Positions 47,949 through 59,740 of a DNA stretch of 64,000 bases are shown here, one piece after another. Numbering within the stretch: position 1 is the first letter of the stretch; every line of letters begins with the position of its first letter. Below the pieces are notes generated by a model. That model was not told where the DNA came from, did not search any database, and worked only from the letters and a program-made list of their open reading frames with translations. Source of the stretch: Apostichopus japonicus. Taxonomy: Eukaryota > Echinodermata > Holothuroidea > Aspidochirotida > Stichopodidae. The stretch is from contig NC_092573.1 of the NCBI RefSeq assembly GCF_037975245.1, positions 24,209,265 to 24,273,264 on the forward strand, written 5' to 3'. The translations under genes were made by a program, and so were the position numbers.

Positions 47949-50900
47949 TCAATCTTCATCGCTCAGTCCCTCGATCTCATCTTCGGCACCACCGATAGCC
48001 TTCCAGAAATTAACGACGACCTTCTCTGCGTACTTCTTTCTTTCTTCAGGTGGAAGGTGCGCCGCTTTCTCTGTGGAGAAAATAGAAAATGTCAAGAATT
48101 GCAAAATAGTTTACTAAATAAAACAATATTTCTTTATAGCAGCTGCCAGTTGACCTCAATTGGCCTTTCTTATATAAAGAACAAACTTCCAGCGCAATCC
48201 AATAACAGCTACTGAAAGCAGCTTAGACATTTGCAAAGGATGTCTCTTGCTGTGTAAGAACTAAATCATTGCATTAATAAAAAAAAGATTTTTAAGTAAC
48301 TCCAAGAGATTATGGGTTTTTTTTCAGGACATACATTAACACTGAGCCTAAGCCTACAACACTGTCATAATTAACATATCTGCCTATTCCTCTCTTTTTT
48401 ACAATGAGTTTAGTATTACCACTATCATGGATTCATTGCGCTAATTTCACTAATATGCTTTCTTATGAGGATGGCAAGAGGTGGGATGGATGGGGGGGGG
48501 GGTGACTTCATAGGTCTGTTGGATAAACCAGAACAGCTACATTAAATTTTGCAAAAGTTATTTTTGGCAGGTTTGAACCATATAGTAGCTGAAAGAGATT
48601 TTACTACCCAACAGAACAGGACTGTAAGCCTAGAGTTCATCACATCGAAGGGCAAACTGTTCGTTGGCACATAAGTTACTATAGACATACCTTTCATAGA
48701 TGCCATCTTGGTAAAAAGTTCTTCAAAAGATTCGCCTCCCGGGTCTTCGTTACCTAGCGCCTGAAATAAAGCCATGTCTTCATCCAATGTATTGTCTAGA
48801 AGAAAATTAAAAATATTGCCATGTTAGATTATAGGCAAAGGATATACTTTGTATAGGATATACTGCAAAGCATTGTGATCAACATGCTTCAGTGAGGAAA
48901 AATTACTGCAATTCTGACTATAAAGCATTTTTGAAGGTAATATGAGTGTCCACTTTTTGACATTAATTAGCAAATTTGGGAAAAATTTGTTAACTAACAG
49001 TGACAGAGCCATCTCTCTTCTTGTTAAATCACTACTATTTTTGTGTGTGATATCTTCACTCATAAATTTGATGTACTTCTACTACCATTTGATGATTTCT
49101 TTAAGCATTAATTTGCTCCTCCCCAATGGTACTACCTAACCAGGAGAAAAATTGACCTACCACTCCACCTCCTAATATGCACCCTCCCACCCCCAACTTC
49201 GACTCCTGCAAACTTTTAAGTCAATAGGTTTCCCAAACGTTCTTACCATCTTTGGTTTTACTGCTGGTCTCATCATTGGCCCCTCCTCCTTTATCTAGTC
49301 CTGCTGCTGAGTTTTTATTTGATGTCATCTCGCATTCAACAAGGGCATCATCAGCGGCTGCCTCACTGTCTGGTAACCGTTGGTAACCAGCTTCCTCTGG
49401 AGATGGCCCATCCTCTTCTGGATCATCTTGAAGACCTAGTTTTATCTGGAGTTGTCTAGCGATTTCCCTCTCATCTCTATCTACTCAGAAGAACAAGGTT
49501 TAGATGGTAAAGTAAGTTTTAACAACAATTTGATTGTGGCAGCTAAACAATGCTATGCACAATTGTCTTTCAATTTGCAACATATCAAAGGTCAAAGAAG
49601 CCTCATTGGCAAAATGAGATGGCACCAAGGAGTGCAACCTTTCACTTTACCTTTGTTGTTCTGTTGATATTTTCATGGTTAATGTAATCAGTTTCTGCTA
49701 TCGTCAACATTAAAACCTTTTGGATTTTAACAACAAGATTTGCACACATCACTTCTTAAAATTCAAGAATTTGTGGCTCTGTGACATCCATTTGAGACTT
49801 GCTCTAGCCATCATGTTGCATATAAAAGTGCACCACAACCTGATAGTTAATTGTTGCTTGGAGTAAGCTGAAGTTAGATGAAGATTGAATGAATCATTCA
49901 TTTGCATCTTCATCTTTAAATAAGATGGTTACAATAAAGTCTCTTTAGGTTAGGTTGATACCATTCGTTTTACCCCTTTTTCAAGTTATGTCATTAACTA
50001 AAGGATTTATATTGCCATATTTCAAAGTCACAGCATTCTTTCAAATGCAAGAGTCTCCTTTTGCCAAACTTAATGTAAGATAAATTCAAAAGTGAGATTC
50101 TGTTGGGAGCAGGAGTTACCTTTCATTTCAAGGTTAGGCCAGTTATGTGCATGAAGGGCCTGGTTGATTCTGTTTGATCCATACGGCTCCTGGAATTCAT
50201 CTGAAAATTGAATTTCAAATGATGCTATGTTATATTTCGAAAACAGATAAACAAATTTGAAGTTTGCGGTTATCAACTTTCAATTGTACTTACAAAGCTT
50301 TGCGCCAGTGCAGATGTTAACAGAGTATGTTGGTGGTATTCATTAAAGGTCTGGAGCCGGGTGTCAAACTGAAAGAAGGCCATGAAGTCTATTTGCATAC
50401 ATTTGTCCAACTACATACCTAAAGCCTGAGCATAATTTGGCATACACTTCAAAGGTTTCCAAATGAGCAAAGGAAGCACTTAATTTTAATTAGTAGAACA
50501 CAAAGTGTTCAGTGGTCAACAATAAAAGTTGAATAAAGCATCTAACATTTTTTCATCCAGGCAGATCTTATACAGCTTTACCAGCCGCTGGGAAAAGAAA
50601 ACATATCTCACCTTCATCCTCTTCATCTTCATCAAACTCTGACTTGTTAAGCTCAACTAATTCAAAGGAATTATCGATGCACCATTCAATCACCTCTCTT
50701 CTTCTTACACCTGTAAATTAAAATCATCGTTGACACATCTCATTCATCATTTGTTCATAACCTTGTCATTTTGTACAAAAGTATTAAAGAGGGTGTGCCG
50801 TCTCAATCCTTGCAGGATCTTATTCAAAGTCTAATCACATATTCAAGCTTGATATTTTCACAGAGCAGGAAAACCTCCAAAATAGATATCTGATCAGCCA

Positions 50901-53560
50901 TAAAAGCAGCAAACATGAACTTAAAATTTAAAATTATTTATAAAGGTTTTGACAGAATAATATCATAGGATAACTTTTAGGTAGAATTGTTTGGCAATGT
51001 ATGTGATAGTTAAAGAGCCTTTTAGCCTTTGAAGAAGATCCTGCTGGGATCGAAACGTCACGCCAACTTACTTTTACACATTCTACTACACAGGCTCTCT
51101 TGTGGATAAGCAGTTTGCTAACAGTTTTATTTTATTTTGACTATAGTTAAACTAACAGTTTTATTTTATTTTGATTATAGTTAAAAGAGGAAAGATGAAC
51201 TTTTTAGAGAATGACTTGCAAATACATTTACTTGTTTCTGACAGATATTCGTAGGCATGATGTCAGGAACGTTCCTTAAAATTAATGAAAAAAATAAAAA
51301 TATAAAGTATGATTGAACAAGCCATTTATGACATGTTAATACTGATTAATACATTAAACGCTCAGACACAATTGACTCATGAATCTTCAGTGTATTAATT
51401 AAATGGAACATTCTATAGCTGGTAATCAAATTGAATATATTACACTGACAGGATACACTCACTGTACATGGTTTGCTGTTGTTTGTTAAGATCAAAATCT
51501 ATCTTATACCTACAGGCTACAGCTTAACTGCTACAACAGCTTGCATAAAAATGTTATCGCACAAATTTACAGTTTATCTGATATCTTAGAAGACTTTTTC
51601 TTGAACCATCTTCCAACAAAAGACGGTACTTAATGTCACACAATTTAGCTCAAAATTAAACTCAATTTTCCAATACGGGCAGTATTCGCACACTGATTCG
51701 GGAGTACTTTATAAATACCTCCTGCTTTAGTAAATCCATGGCAAACTATGATTCTTGTGGCAGGATCTAGATCCTCTATATCCTTCCAATACTTCTTAGC
51801 TTTGTCAAAACTGATTGTCTGAAAAGAGAAGCGTAGAGGCACTATGTCAACGTTCATTGCGATGATTAATATTATCAAAATATAAAATCATTCTGTTATA
51901 TTACTTCCTAATCCCTTACAAATAAAACTAAATCATCAATTTATTATTGTGATGGGAAATTGAAAACGGTTTTCTGTGACAGTGAACACGTTTCTCATGG
52001 TGACATCAAAGTTAGGAGAGGTTTGTTTACCTTCTCTCAATCACTCTAGAAAACTTGGCAAGGTGACTCATAGAAGCCTGGTAGTGATCATGTCGTAACA
52101 TTGAGTTTTTATCTGCCTTTAGACAGTATGTTGACATGAGTGATTTACTATGAGGATGCACCATATGAAGTAACAGAATACAATGGTAAATATTGTCTTT
52201 TGAAGTTTAAAAGTCAGCAAAAGTGAGACCTTTTTAGCACAATATCTCCAAAAGGGTAAGCACTGTATTGTTGGTTTTGTACTTGCATGCTAAAAATTGA
52301 GTAGAATAAACCTATTGTTCTGCAACAAAAGGTTAAAAGGTCAACTCAGGTTGGACTGATATTATTGAACACACTTGCATCTCATAAGGGGATACTCAAT
52401 CAGTTCTTGTACCTTGCATGTGGTTGACCCATATTGACTACAAAGAAAATCTTTGCCTTTTGTGGAATTCAAGTCATATATCAGCTTCATGTTAAGTTTG
52501 CATATTTATGTTTTAATATTACTCAGTGTAGCTAAAAGTATGGACGGGTTCAAAGCTACATAATTGTGAGTACTCTGGCATGTCAAGTTCTGACAGGTGG
52601 TATAAAAGCACACTGTTATTTTTTGATCTGTTACAGTGTGGTTCTGATGTGTCAGATGGTCTACATACATTGCACACATCGAAACAGAATTGTGTCAGAA
52701 AATGTCAGATTCGATACAGGATTCAGAATATTATATCATTGCATCCTCCATGCATTTGATTATTAACAATAACATTGTGTCAGAACCCTTACTGACTAGA
52801 CACTATATATGTGTTGGGACTATGAACAACTCACAAACAATTTACTGATCTTACCTGATCATCAATTACCGAGACTATGGCCTCGATTTCGTGAGGAATG
52901 AAAGACGTGTTTGTTTCTTCCTTCAGGTGACAGAGAATTACATCAGCAAAATAGTATTTATTATCTATATGCCAAAGATATCCACAAATGTTCGGATCTA
53001 AAGATTCCTCTTGATTTGGCAATTCATCATCTTTTCTGATAGCTGAAAAAATAGCAGGAAATTCAATGTGTAAAGGCTGTGGCTTGTCACTGCAGTGCTA
53101 GTGCTACTTTTGTCTTTAGGTTGCATATAGGCTATGCCTAGCCTAGGAAAGGCTATGCAAATTACAAGACAAATTGGCTACTGTTGCTGAACCATGTTTT
53201 AAAACTTGTGGTCAAGCCTATGGGTCGAATGAATCACAATGTTTATTACACTTATAACAGCTAACAATGAAGCTGAAATCTGTATGAAAGTGTACCTTAC
53301 GCTGTCGACCAATTGGGACTCACTCATTTCCTAATAGGCCTATTTACTGTACTTTCACTGACCTGCTTCCAAGAAGCACAATTTGCCTATATATTACTGT
53401 TTCATTAGGATACGAATCAGCTATGTTGGTTTTTACCTTGCCACTTGTCATTTCTAAAGTATATTTGCACTTAGTGGTCTAATAATAACATACCTTTGAT
53501 CAAATCTTGGGAAGAAATATTTGTCGAGAAATTCGCAATCATTACCATGGGGGCGGCCAT
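47949..53560 (-). CDS. AAGAB: Alpha- and gamma-adaptin-binding protein p34
   Basis: Cytosolic chaperone that stabilises AP-1 and AP-2 adaptor subunits during complex assembly. Minus-strand exons: 53560-53494, 53042-52855, 51818-51719, 50710-50612, 50200-50120, 49480-49247, 48795-48691 and 48070-47949 (TGA). They join in consistent phase to 331 residues (human 315). Matching blocks are [12 protein letters not shown] at the start, [17 protein letters not shown] (human FYPWTIDNKYYSADINLC), [16 protein letters not shown] with an acidic run, [12 protein letters not shown], an acidic low-complexity region in the sixth exon, then the conserved carboxyl part [13 protein letters not shown] and [26 protein letters not shown]. 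The first part is a Rab-like small-GTPase fold in the family, with degenerate nucleotide-binding motifs; the carboxyl helix pair mediates adaptin binding. Confidence 0.96.
51029..51058 (+). other. Second hammerhead-core-like stem-loop, in AAGAB intron 3
   Basis: TTGAAGA, a GATCC/GGATC hairpin, then GAAACGTCACG. The arrangement is the same as at 2777-2805, including the extra A before the stem, but the first core base is T instead of C. It is probably another retroelement-derived copy (Penelope-like or LINE/SINE tail). Confidence 0.35.
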
Positions 53561-54803
53561 TTTGATTTCCAGCTTAGTAATTGGTTGCTTGTTCAGAAAG
53601 GTCATCCCCAACATATGGTATTACTTACCTTCCATAAAAAAATAATACACACGTGATGTATTTTTAAAATATTTTTTATTGTAAAAATTATATAAAAGCT
53701 TTATTTACTTTCCCAAATTACTCAAACTAAATTGCTAGAGCCTGTATAATGTATTCTAGTTGACCAATCTGTATTACAACATTTTTGCTAGAGCCGTCAT
53801 TTCGGCTCGAACATTTTGCAAACGGGTACAACCAGAACTGCGTATTGTGATCGGCGCCCTCAGAAAGAAAATATGTTCTACTACCGACATCCCGGAACTT
53901 GAAGACAAGAGAGCAATCCATGGCGTTGCCATAGAAATTGATCAATTTCTATGGAGTTGCAGATCTCATCTCCTCCATGAAGGAAGTGATTGTTGGGTTA
54001 CTTCTTAATGCATCTGCTTGCTATATATCTTTGTTAATAGGCTACAATGTTTTTTAATGCAAGGCATCAAGTTTGGGCCAATATCACCTCTGACTTACCG
54101 TTTTGTCCTCTCAACTAACCCTTGACATCCAAAAAGGTATATTCTAGTATTTGTCTCATCATTCTCTGCATATCGTGTGGTTTAATGGTAAATTAGACCT
54201 AAATCGTATAGTCTTAATACGCCTCCGCATATACAAGGTGACGTCAAAACTACTTTGCTGTCCGGAGAAGACCCCTAGCTAGATCTCCTTCATGGGAGCC
54301 TGCTTCGACGGCACCAGCTTCGCCCCCCCCCCTTCTGAAATCCTTGATATGTTCCTTTTATAATATATCCATATCTGAATCAGTCGAGGTAATCATAAAA
54401 TCTCCGACCCCACCCCTCCCCCATCCACACTTAGAGACATCCAGTGCCATTCACTCGCATGAATTATTTTAATGGAATTTGTGATAAAATTCCATGACGT
54501 CTATAAAATATTTGTATAAGGCGATTATTATGTACAAATGGCGGTCCGATTTCGCGGAGAATGAAATGTTGTTATACGGTATAACAGGCCACTACATAGT
54601 GTCATATATCCATATAGAAGTGTTTTCCCGGACGGTAAGCTCATATATATCGGACTGATGAGGATGAATTGGGATCGCTACTGTCATCTTCTGCCCTAAT
54701 AATTTAAAAAAAAAATTATCGAACTGCTTATTAATTTGTGGCTTCACTTTGTTTGAAACCCACTATACATAACATGGATAGACGTGTTCGCTCACTGGGC
54801 ACG
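53561..54803. other. AAGAB upstream flank with an unassigned open frame
   Basis: Right after the AAGAB start lie AT-rich sequence and an open frame at 53760-54008 (+) whose product I do not recognise. A 26-bp perfect palindrome sits at 53929-53954. Because of the palindrome, both strands encode IEIDQFLW. No other gene signal is seen; poly-C near 54327 and C-rich runs follow. Confidence 0.4.
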
Positions 54804-55104
54804 TATGGCAAGCCATGTGGGACAAACACTGCGTAATATATCTGCGTATTAATTGGAATTTATACGCATATTAATTGGAATATATACGCGTATACATTAT
54901 CAGCCAATCATATGGCTTAAATATATCCGCGTATTAATTCGAATACATACACGTATTAATTCGAATATATACACGTATTAATTCAAATATATGCGAAACT
55001 TTACACATGTAGGCTACAATACATGTATATTCGAATTAATACGCGTACATTCGAATTAAAACGCGGATATATTATGCAATGTTTGTCCCACATGGCTTGC
55101 CATA
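54804..55104. mobile_element. About 300-bp MITE with TA duplication
   Basis: Terminal inverted repeats TGGCAAGCCATGTGGGACAA and TTGTCCCACATGGCTTGCCA are perfect and are flanked by TA on both sides, as in Tc1/mariner-type elements. The inner part is a set of imperfect repeats of CGTATTAATTCGAATATATA in both orientations. No coding capacity. Confidence 0.8.
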
Positions 55105-57120
55105 GACGCGCGGCGACTTTCGAATAAGTGTTAAATTTTCCTAACTATAGCGAAAATACAGACACGACAAAGTGGGACAGGTTGGGGTTTGTTGCGGGGG
55201 GGGGGGGGAGCACGCACCCACTCCACGTAAAGTTTGTCAAAGGTCTATACATTTACCCCATTTTTTGCAGTACAAAACATGTCAACACCAAATGCTACGG
55301 GTAACCTTGGAAAGCGGATAGGAATGGAATTCAAATTTCGCCAGGGTGCTTATTATTATGATGTCTCCGTCAACAATATATGAATATACGGAATATGCAT
55401 GGATAATAGTAATGATCAATTATCGTAAAGTGAATGTACTTTTCTGGACAAGTCGGTCTATGACCCATAAGCACAGACCATTACGTCACCGTGCCTCAAA
55501 TGCTACATTTACAACTATATTGGAAAACAACGCCATTATGGACTTAAGTGAGTACGCAACGTGTTACAAAATATGTCAACGACAATTCGTGTCAGTGAAT
55601 GTCATCCACGCCTGATCCGCCGTTGCAAGATCAAAGTGGACTAGTATGGGTTGACTTGTTTAATAAGTTGGTGCAAAAAAAAACACCCCTCCCCTTACAA
55701 AAAAAAGCGAATGATTTAAACTCAAGATATAAGAGCAATGAGTGATTCCGGGTGTAATTAAATCGACCAACCCGCCGGCCGTTTTGCACTTGATTAGTGT
55801 ACTTGGTACTAAGATTTTTGTACATTTGTCAAGATGACAGCAATTAAGTGTGCAAACGGTAGTTCTCAGAGTTTAGCAGTTACCGCGGAGTTATATAGTT
55901 CATCTCGTCAAAACGGTGATTTCCGTAGTTTTGATATGTGTCTAAGTCATCAATGTGATGCCCCTTCGATGCTTCCGTAGAAGGATGGAGCTGTTCGTTT
56001 CTATGTGTCGGCACAGGTATATACTGTTGCGAATGTACATAGAAATTTAGATAAATGCTAAAAGACCAGATAATTGAAACTCCCGGTTACACCCATCTTC
56101 AGGGTTTTACATATAAACCTCACTGAGGTAGTTGAAAACTATTTAATATCAGAGTTAGTTGTGACTCAGGAGCCGCTGTCTCCGAGGCTACCAAGTTTAC
56201 CAACTTGGCAACTTGCATGCCATCATAAACATGGGACCAACACTCGCCGACGAACTGAAAATTTTTATTACATGTGGAGTTGCTCCCATAATACACAAAT
56301 GATATTATACGAATGATCAATTTCGCCGAATGCTAATTGACATGCCCCTTCCTCTTAAAATCTGTCAAGTTTCCCCGTGAATACTTCACCACCAAGTTCC
56401 ACCAACTTTAGCATCGGTATACCCACATGATATTATTATGTCGCTATAACAAACGAAAATTAGCATAGGCCTACTCATACGTACAATAGAATACACTTTG
56501 TATCAAATAATGATATCGCAACATCGGTTTTCCCTTTTATACATAAAGATGTTAGATATTGCACACCGTGTGTAGATTCGTAAACATTTTATTGAAAAAG
56601 TTACATATTCTTGTCATTAATTGGATTCGTATAATTGTATTTCAAAGCAGATATACTGGAACCAATTCATACACGGAACGTTCAATGGGCGTAAACACGG
56701 TCAGAAATTTACTCGATAACGTTTTAAACACCTGTCATTTGAGACGGTTTCATCTTACCATTGTATGAAAATTTACACCGAAATTATTACGCAGTCAAAT
56801 AAAACAAAATTTCCCTTATATTCAATGTAGAGAAACATTTATAACATAATCAAAAATGTGAAAAAAATGAAGAAAAAAGGTACGTTATGTCATGTTTTCT
56901 ATGGATATGTTAGTCTAGGTACTATTTTTGTGAGAAAACTGTAAGTAAATTAACAAGTAAATATACATAGTTGTTATTTAATTTGTTTTCTAACACATAC
57001 GTAGAATTTGGAATAAAATCCTAAAACATCGAGTAAATAATTCAAAAAAGAAAATAAGAAAACTAAAACGTTATTTACATCAACTGCTATGTACAAATTG
57101 CCACACAAAATTGCGTGAAA
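55105..57120. other. Unassigned spacer upstream of histone H1
   Basis: I see a poly-G run near 55195-55210 and several short open frames (for example 55346-55615 and 56559-56768) without recognisable motifs, flanking splice sites or coding bias. No gene is called. Confidence 0.5.
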
Positions 57121-57127
57121 TGATTGA

Positions 57128-57184
57128 CCAATCACAATGACGTATTGTGGGTATTGTCTGTCACGTCCGTTTGTTGTATATATA
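57128..57184 (+). promoter_or_regulatory. CCAAT box and TATA box of the histone H1 gene
   Basis: CCAAT lies at 57128-57132 (within GACCAATCAC) and TATATATA at 57177-57184. The TATA box would place transcription start near 57210, about 55 bases before the ATG. This compact arrangement is usual for replication-dependent H1 genes. Confidence 0.8.
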
Positions 57185-57267
57185 GTTAGAAATTTCGCGG
57201 CGGAAATTATTTACAAAAGTTGAATCTACTTGAAAAAGTTGTAACTAGTCACTGCAATTCGTACAAG

Positions 57268-57849
57268 ATGGCAACCGACACCAAAAAGTCCAAGAAGTCC
57301 AAGCCTACTGGACCGACATCACTCGATCTTGTCGTTAAGGCCATTGCTGCTTTGAACGACTCAAAAGGCTCTTCTGGTAGCGCAATCAAGAAGCAGATCA
57401 AAGCATCCGGAGTTGAAAGGAGCTCGGTGTTCATCAATAAAGCTCTGAAGAGGGGTGTCGAAACCGGAGTCCTTAAACAAGTAAAGGGCACCGGTGCCAG
57501 TGGTACCTTCAAGCTTGATACCGCCAAAGCCAAGAAGGCAGAACAAGAAAAAGCAAAGAAGGCAAAGGCTGCTTTAAGAAAGAAGGACCTGAAGGAGAAG
57601 CAAAAGAAAAAGAGGGCTGAAGCAAAGGCGAAGAAAGATGCAAAGAAGAAGGCAACAGCTTCTAAGAAGAAGACAAAGAAGCCAGCTGCCAAAAAGGTTG
57701 TTAAGAAGAAGACTGCAGCCAAACCAAAGAAAGCAGTAAAGCCAAAGAAGCCAGCCGCCAAGAAACCTACAAAGAAAGCCGCTCCAAAGAAGAAGCCAGC
57801 AGCAAAGAAACCAGCCAAGAAAGCTGCCACCAAGAAAGGCAAGAAATAG
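57268..57849 (+). CDS. Linker histone H1
   Basis: 193 residues, intronless. A short polar amino tail is followed by a winged-helix globular domain at about residues 17-85 (LDLVVKAIAALNDSKGSSGSAI ... KALKRGVETGVLKQVKGTGASGTFKL), ending in the family's typical 'GxGASGxFKL' wing. The remaining 105 residues are Lys/Ala/Pro-rich with PAAKK-type repeats. It binds nucleosome linker DNA and compacts chromatin. ATG 57268 was chosen because it begins MATDTKKSKK as in H1 proteins; the frame extends upstream to 57220 only through 5' UTR. The gene has its own TATA and CCAAT boxes and a histone 3' stem-loop, so it is replication-dependent. No core histone genes are adjacent. Confidence 0.97.
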   Translation: MATDTKKSKKSKPTGPTSLDLVVKAIAALNDSKGSSGSAIKKQIKASGVERSSVFINKALKRGVETGVLKQVKGTGASGTFKLDTAKAKKAEQEKAKKAKAALRKKDLKEKQKKKRAEAKAKKDAKKKATASKKKTKKPAAKKVVKKKTAAKPKKAVKPKKPAAKKPTKKAAPKKKPAAKKPAKKAATKKGKK

Positions 57850-57903
57850 GTCTAAACACTCTGGGTCTGCACCACGTTAGTGGTCTAGAGGCTCGAATAC
57901 AAC

Positions 57904-57941
57904 GGCTCTTTTCAGGGCCACCAAATATTCCAGAAAGAGAG
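57904..57941 (+). terminator. Histone mRNA 3' stem-loop and downstream purine element
   Basis: GGCTCTTTTCAGGGCC at 57904-57919 forms the six-pair stem and four-base loop of metazoan histone mRNAs, with one U-G wobble pair, followed by ACCA where cleavage occurs. AGAAAGAGAG at 57932-57941 fits the histone downstream element that pairs with U7 snRNA. Confidence 0.94.
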
Positions 57942-58427
57942 ACTCATCCTTCCCATTTAACATGCAATTGTGTACGTGTTTTTTTTCTTCTAGTTATTAC
58001 CACTCCTTAATTGTTATTAGCATTGTCTTTAGCTGGCTTTTGTTCTAAACCACATCTTTGCAAAAAGATCCTCCTACTATACTAGTGATGGGGGTTAAAC
58101 GTTTAGTAACTTTATTGGCACCAGGGGACCAGGCTATCCCACCCTAGCATAGTGCAGTACTTAAGTTCAACTATGGATACATGCAATATTAACACAATTA
58201 CAGACTAGTTTATGCTGGTGTATGGATTAATTTTTTATCCTACATTGGAGTCGGCTTCAATGATCCCATTCCCTTCCCCTCTTAAGCCCCCCTCCCTATT
58301 CAAGCCCCATTCCTTAACAAATTTCTTCATTTGCATCTGGCCCTATCACAAAAGTTCTACCCCCTACCTTAATCAGATTTCCCCTCCCAATTTTGCAATC
58401 ATGTACACGCCACTGGTCGATGCATAT

Positions 58428-58525
58428 CCGAGATCAGCACTTTTCATACTGGAGTATTTAAATATATATAATATATATAATATTTATATATATGAATACT
58501 CCAATATGAAAAGTGCCTATCTCGG
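58428..58525. repeat. Foldback with about 33-bp arms and an AT loop
   Basis: CCGAGAT ... CACTTTTCATACTGGAGTATT on the left is complementary to AATACTCCAATATGAAAAGTG ... ATCTCGG on the right, with few mismatches, around a TA-rich loop. Confidence 0.85.
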
Positions 58526-58624
58526 TTATGATCTGCAAGTGTTAATATTGTTTGTCATTCAGAACAGTGAAAAACTATATACATATCACAAAATAACTTT
58601 AACAATGATTTCGTTTAAATTGTC

Positions 58625-59740
58625 AAAATTCATTCCTGCCATCTTCAAACCCAGAAATCCCATCCACCCTTACCACGCCATTGTTTCTGATTTCGTCAAA
58701 GTCTTTGTAGTCTAATCAGTCACATCATGTACTGACGTCACAGGAATTTTTATGTGATTAACGGCCAAAGACGTAGTCCGTTACATAAATACGTGACAAT
58801 GTAGTTATCAATCGAATTGGTCAAGCACTCTTTGGACCGGCAAATTTGTGCAATATAGTACTCTCCAACATTGTCATAAGAGTTCATATTACCCATCGGT
58901 TTGGTGATCCAGAGTGCGCTGAATGGATTAGGGCCCAAAGCTAGTTGGTGGTCCATTTGTATTCATTTAAGAAGTGAAGGTGAAGTGGTCAATTGAATTG
59001 GTCAAGTACGGTACTCTTTGGACCAGGCAAGACGCAACATGGTACTCTTCTACACTGTCATTAGAGTTCATATGACCCATTGGCTAGATGGTCCAAGGTG
59101 TGCTGGACTTGATTAGGCTCCAAAGCTATTTCGTGGTCCCGCTACATATATTTAAGAAATGATTGTGTAGTGGTCATTTGAATTTGTCAAGCACTCTTTG
59201 GATCGGGCAAATGCATTCGGATACTCTTCTGCCTTGTCATTACAGTTCATATGACAGATTTGGTACAAGGCATGCTGGATTTGATTCGGGCTCACAGTAT
59301 TTCGTGGTCCTGTTACATCGACCCATTTAATTGGTGATGGTGTAGTGGTCGTTTAAATGGTCAAATTCATTGCTCCAATATTCCAACCCAGGATTCCCAC
59401 CCACCTTTACCACACCACTGTTTCTGATTTCAAATATGTCATTGTAGTCTCACCAGTCTTATGTACTGACGTCATATAAATTGTCCTGTTACTGACGGCC
59501 AAACACAAGGCCCCGTTATATTCATTTAATAAGTGATGATGTAGTGGTCATTTAAATTGTTCAAGCACTCTTTGGACCGGGCAAGACGCATTATGGTACT
59601 CTTCTACATTGTCAATATTAGAGTTCATATTACTGGTTTGGTGGTCCAATGTTTTTCGTGGCCCCGTTACATCCGTTTAATAAGTGATGATGTAGTGGTC
59701 AGATGAATTTGTCAAGCACTGCTTGGACCGGGGAAGACGC
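58625..59740. repeat. Decayed tandem repeat array (units about 180 bp)
   Basis: Blocks recur with 70-85 percent apparent identity: GTCAAGCACTCTTTGGACCGG, ACTCTTCTACA-TTGTCATTAGAGTTCATATGACCC, GTGGTCC-GTTACAT, and TTTAATAAGTGATGATGTAG. A longer block at 58630-58790 (from CATTCCTGCC) recurs at 59370-59530, giving a higher-order period of about 740 bp. The array resumes at 60969 after a transposon insertion and fades by about 61030. Confidence 0.8.

Noticed and set aside
53760-54008. An 82-codon open frame considered as a queuosine-salvage or other enzyme fragment
   Set aside because: The FLW motif is partly produced by a palindrome; no alignment to the family holds over more than a few residues.
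57249-57842. A 197-codon open frame on the minus strand with Phe/Ala-rich product
   Set aside because: It is the antisense shadow of the Lys/Ala-rich histone H1 tail.
58212-58715. A 167-codon open frame on the plus strand
   Set aside because: It crosses a foldback with TA loop and decayed tandem repeat, has no recognisable motif, and is AT-driven.
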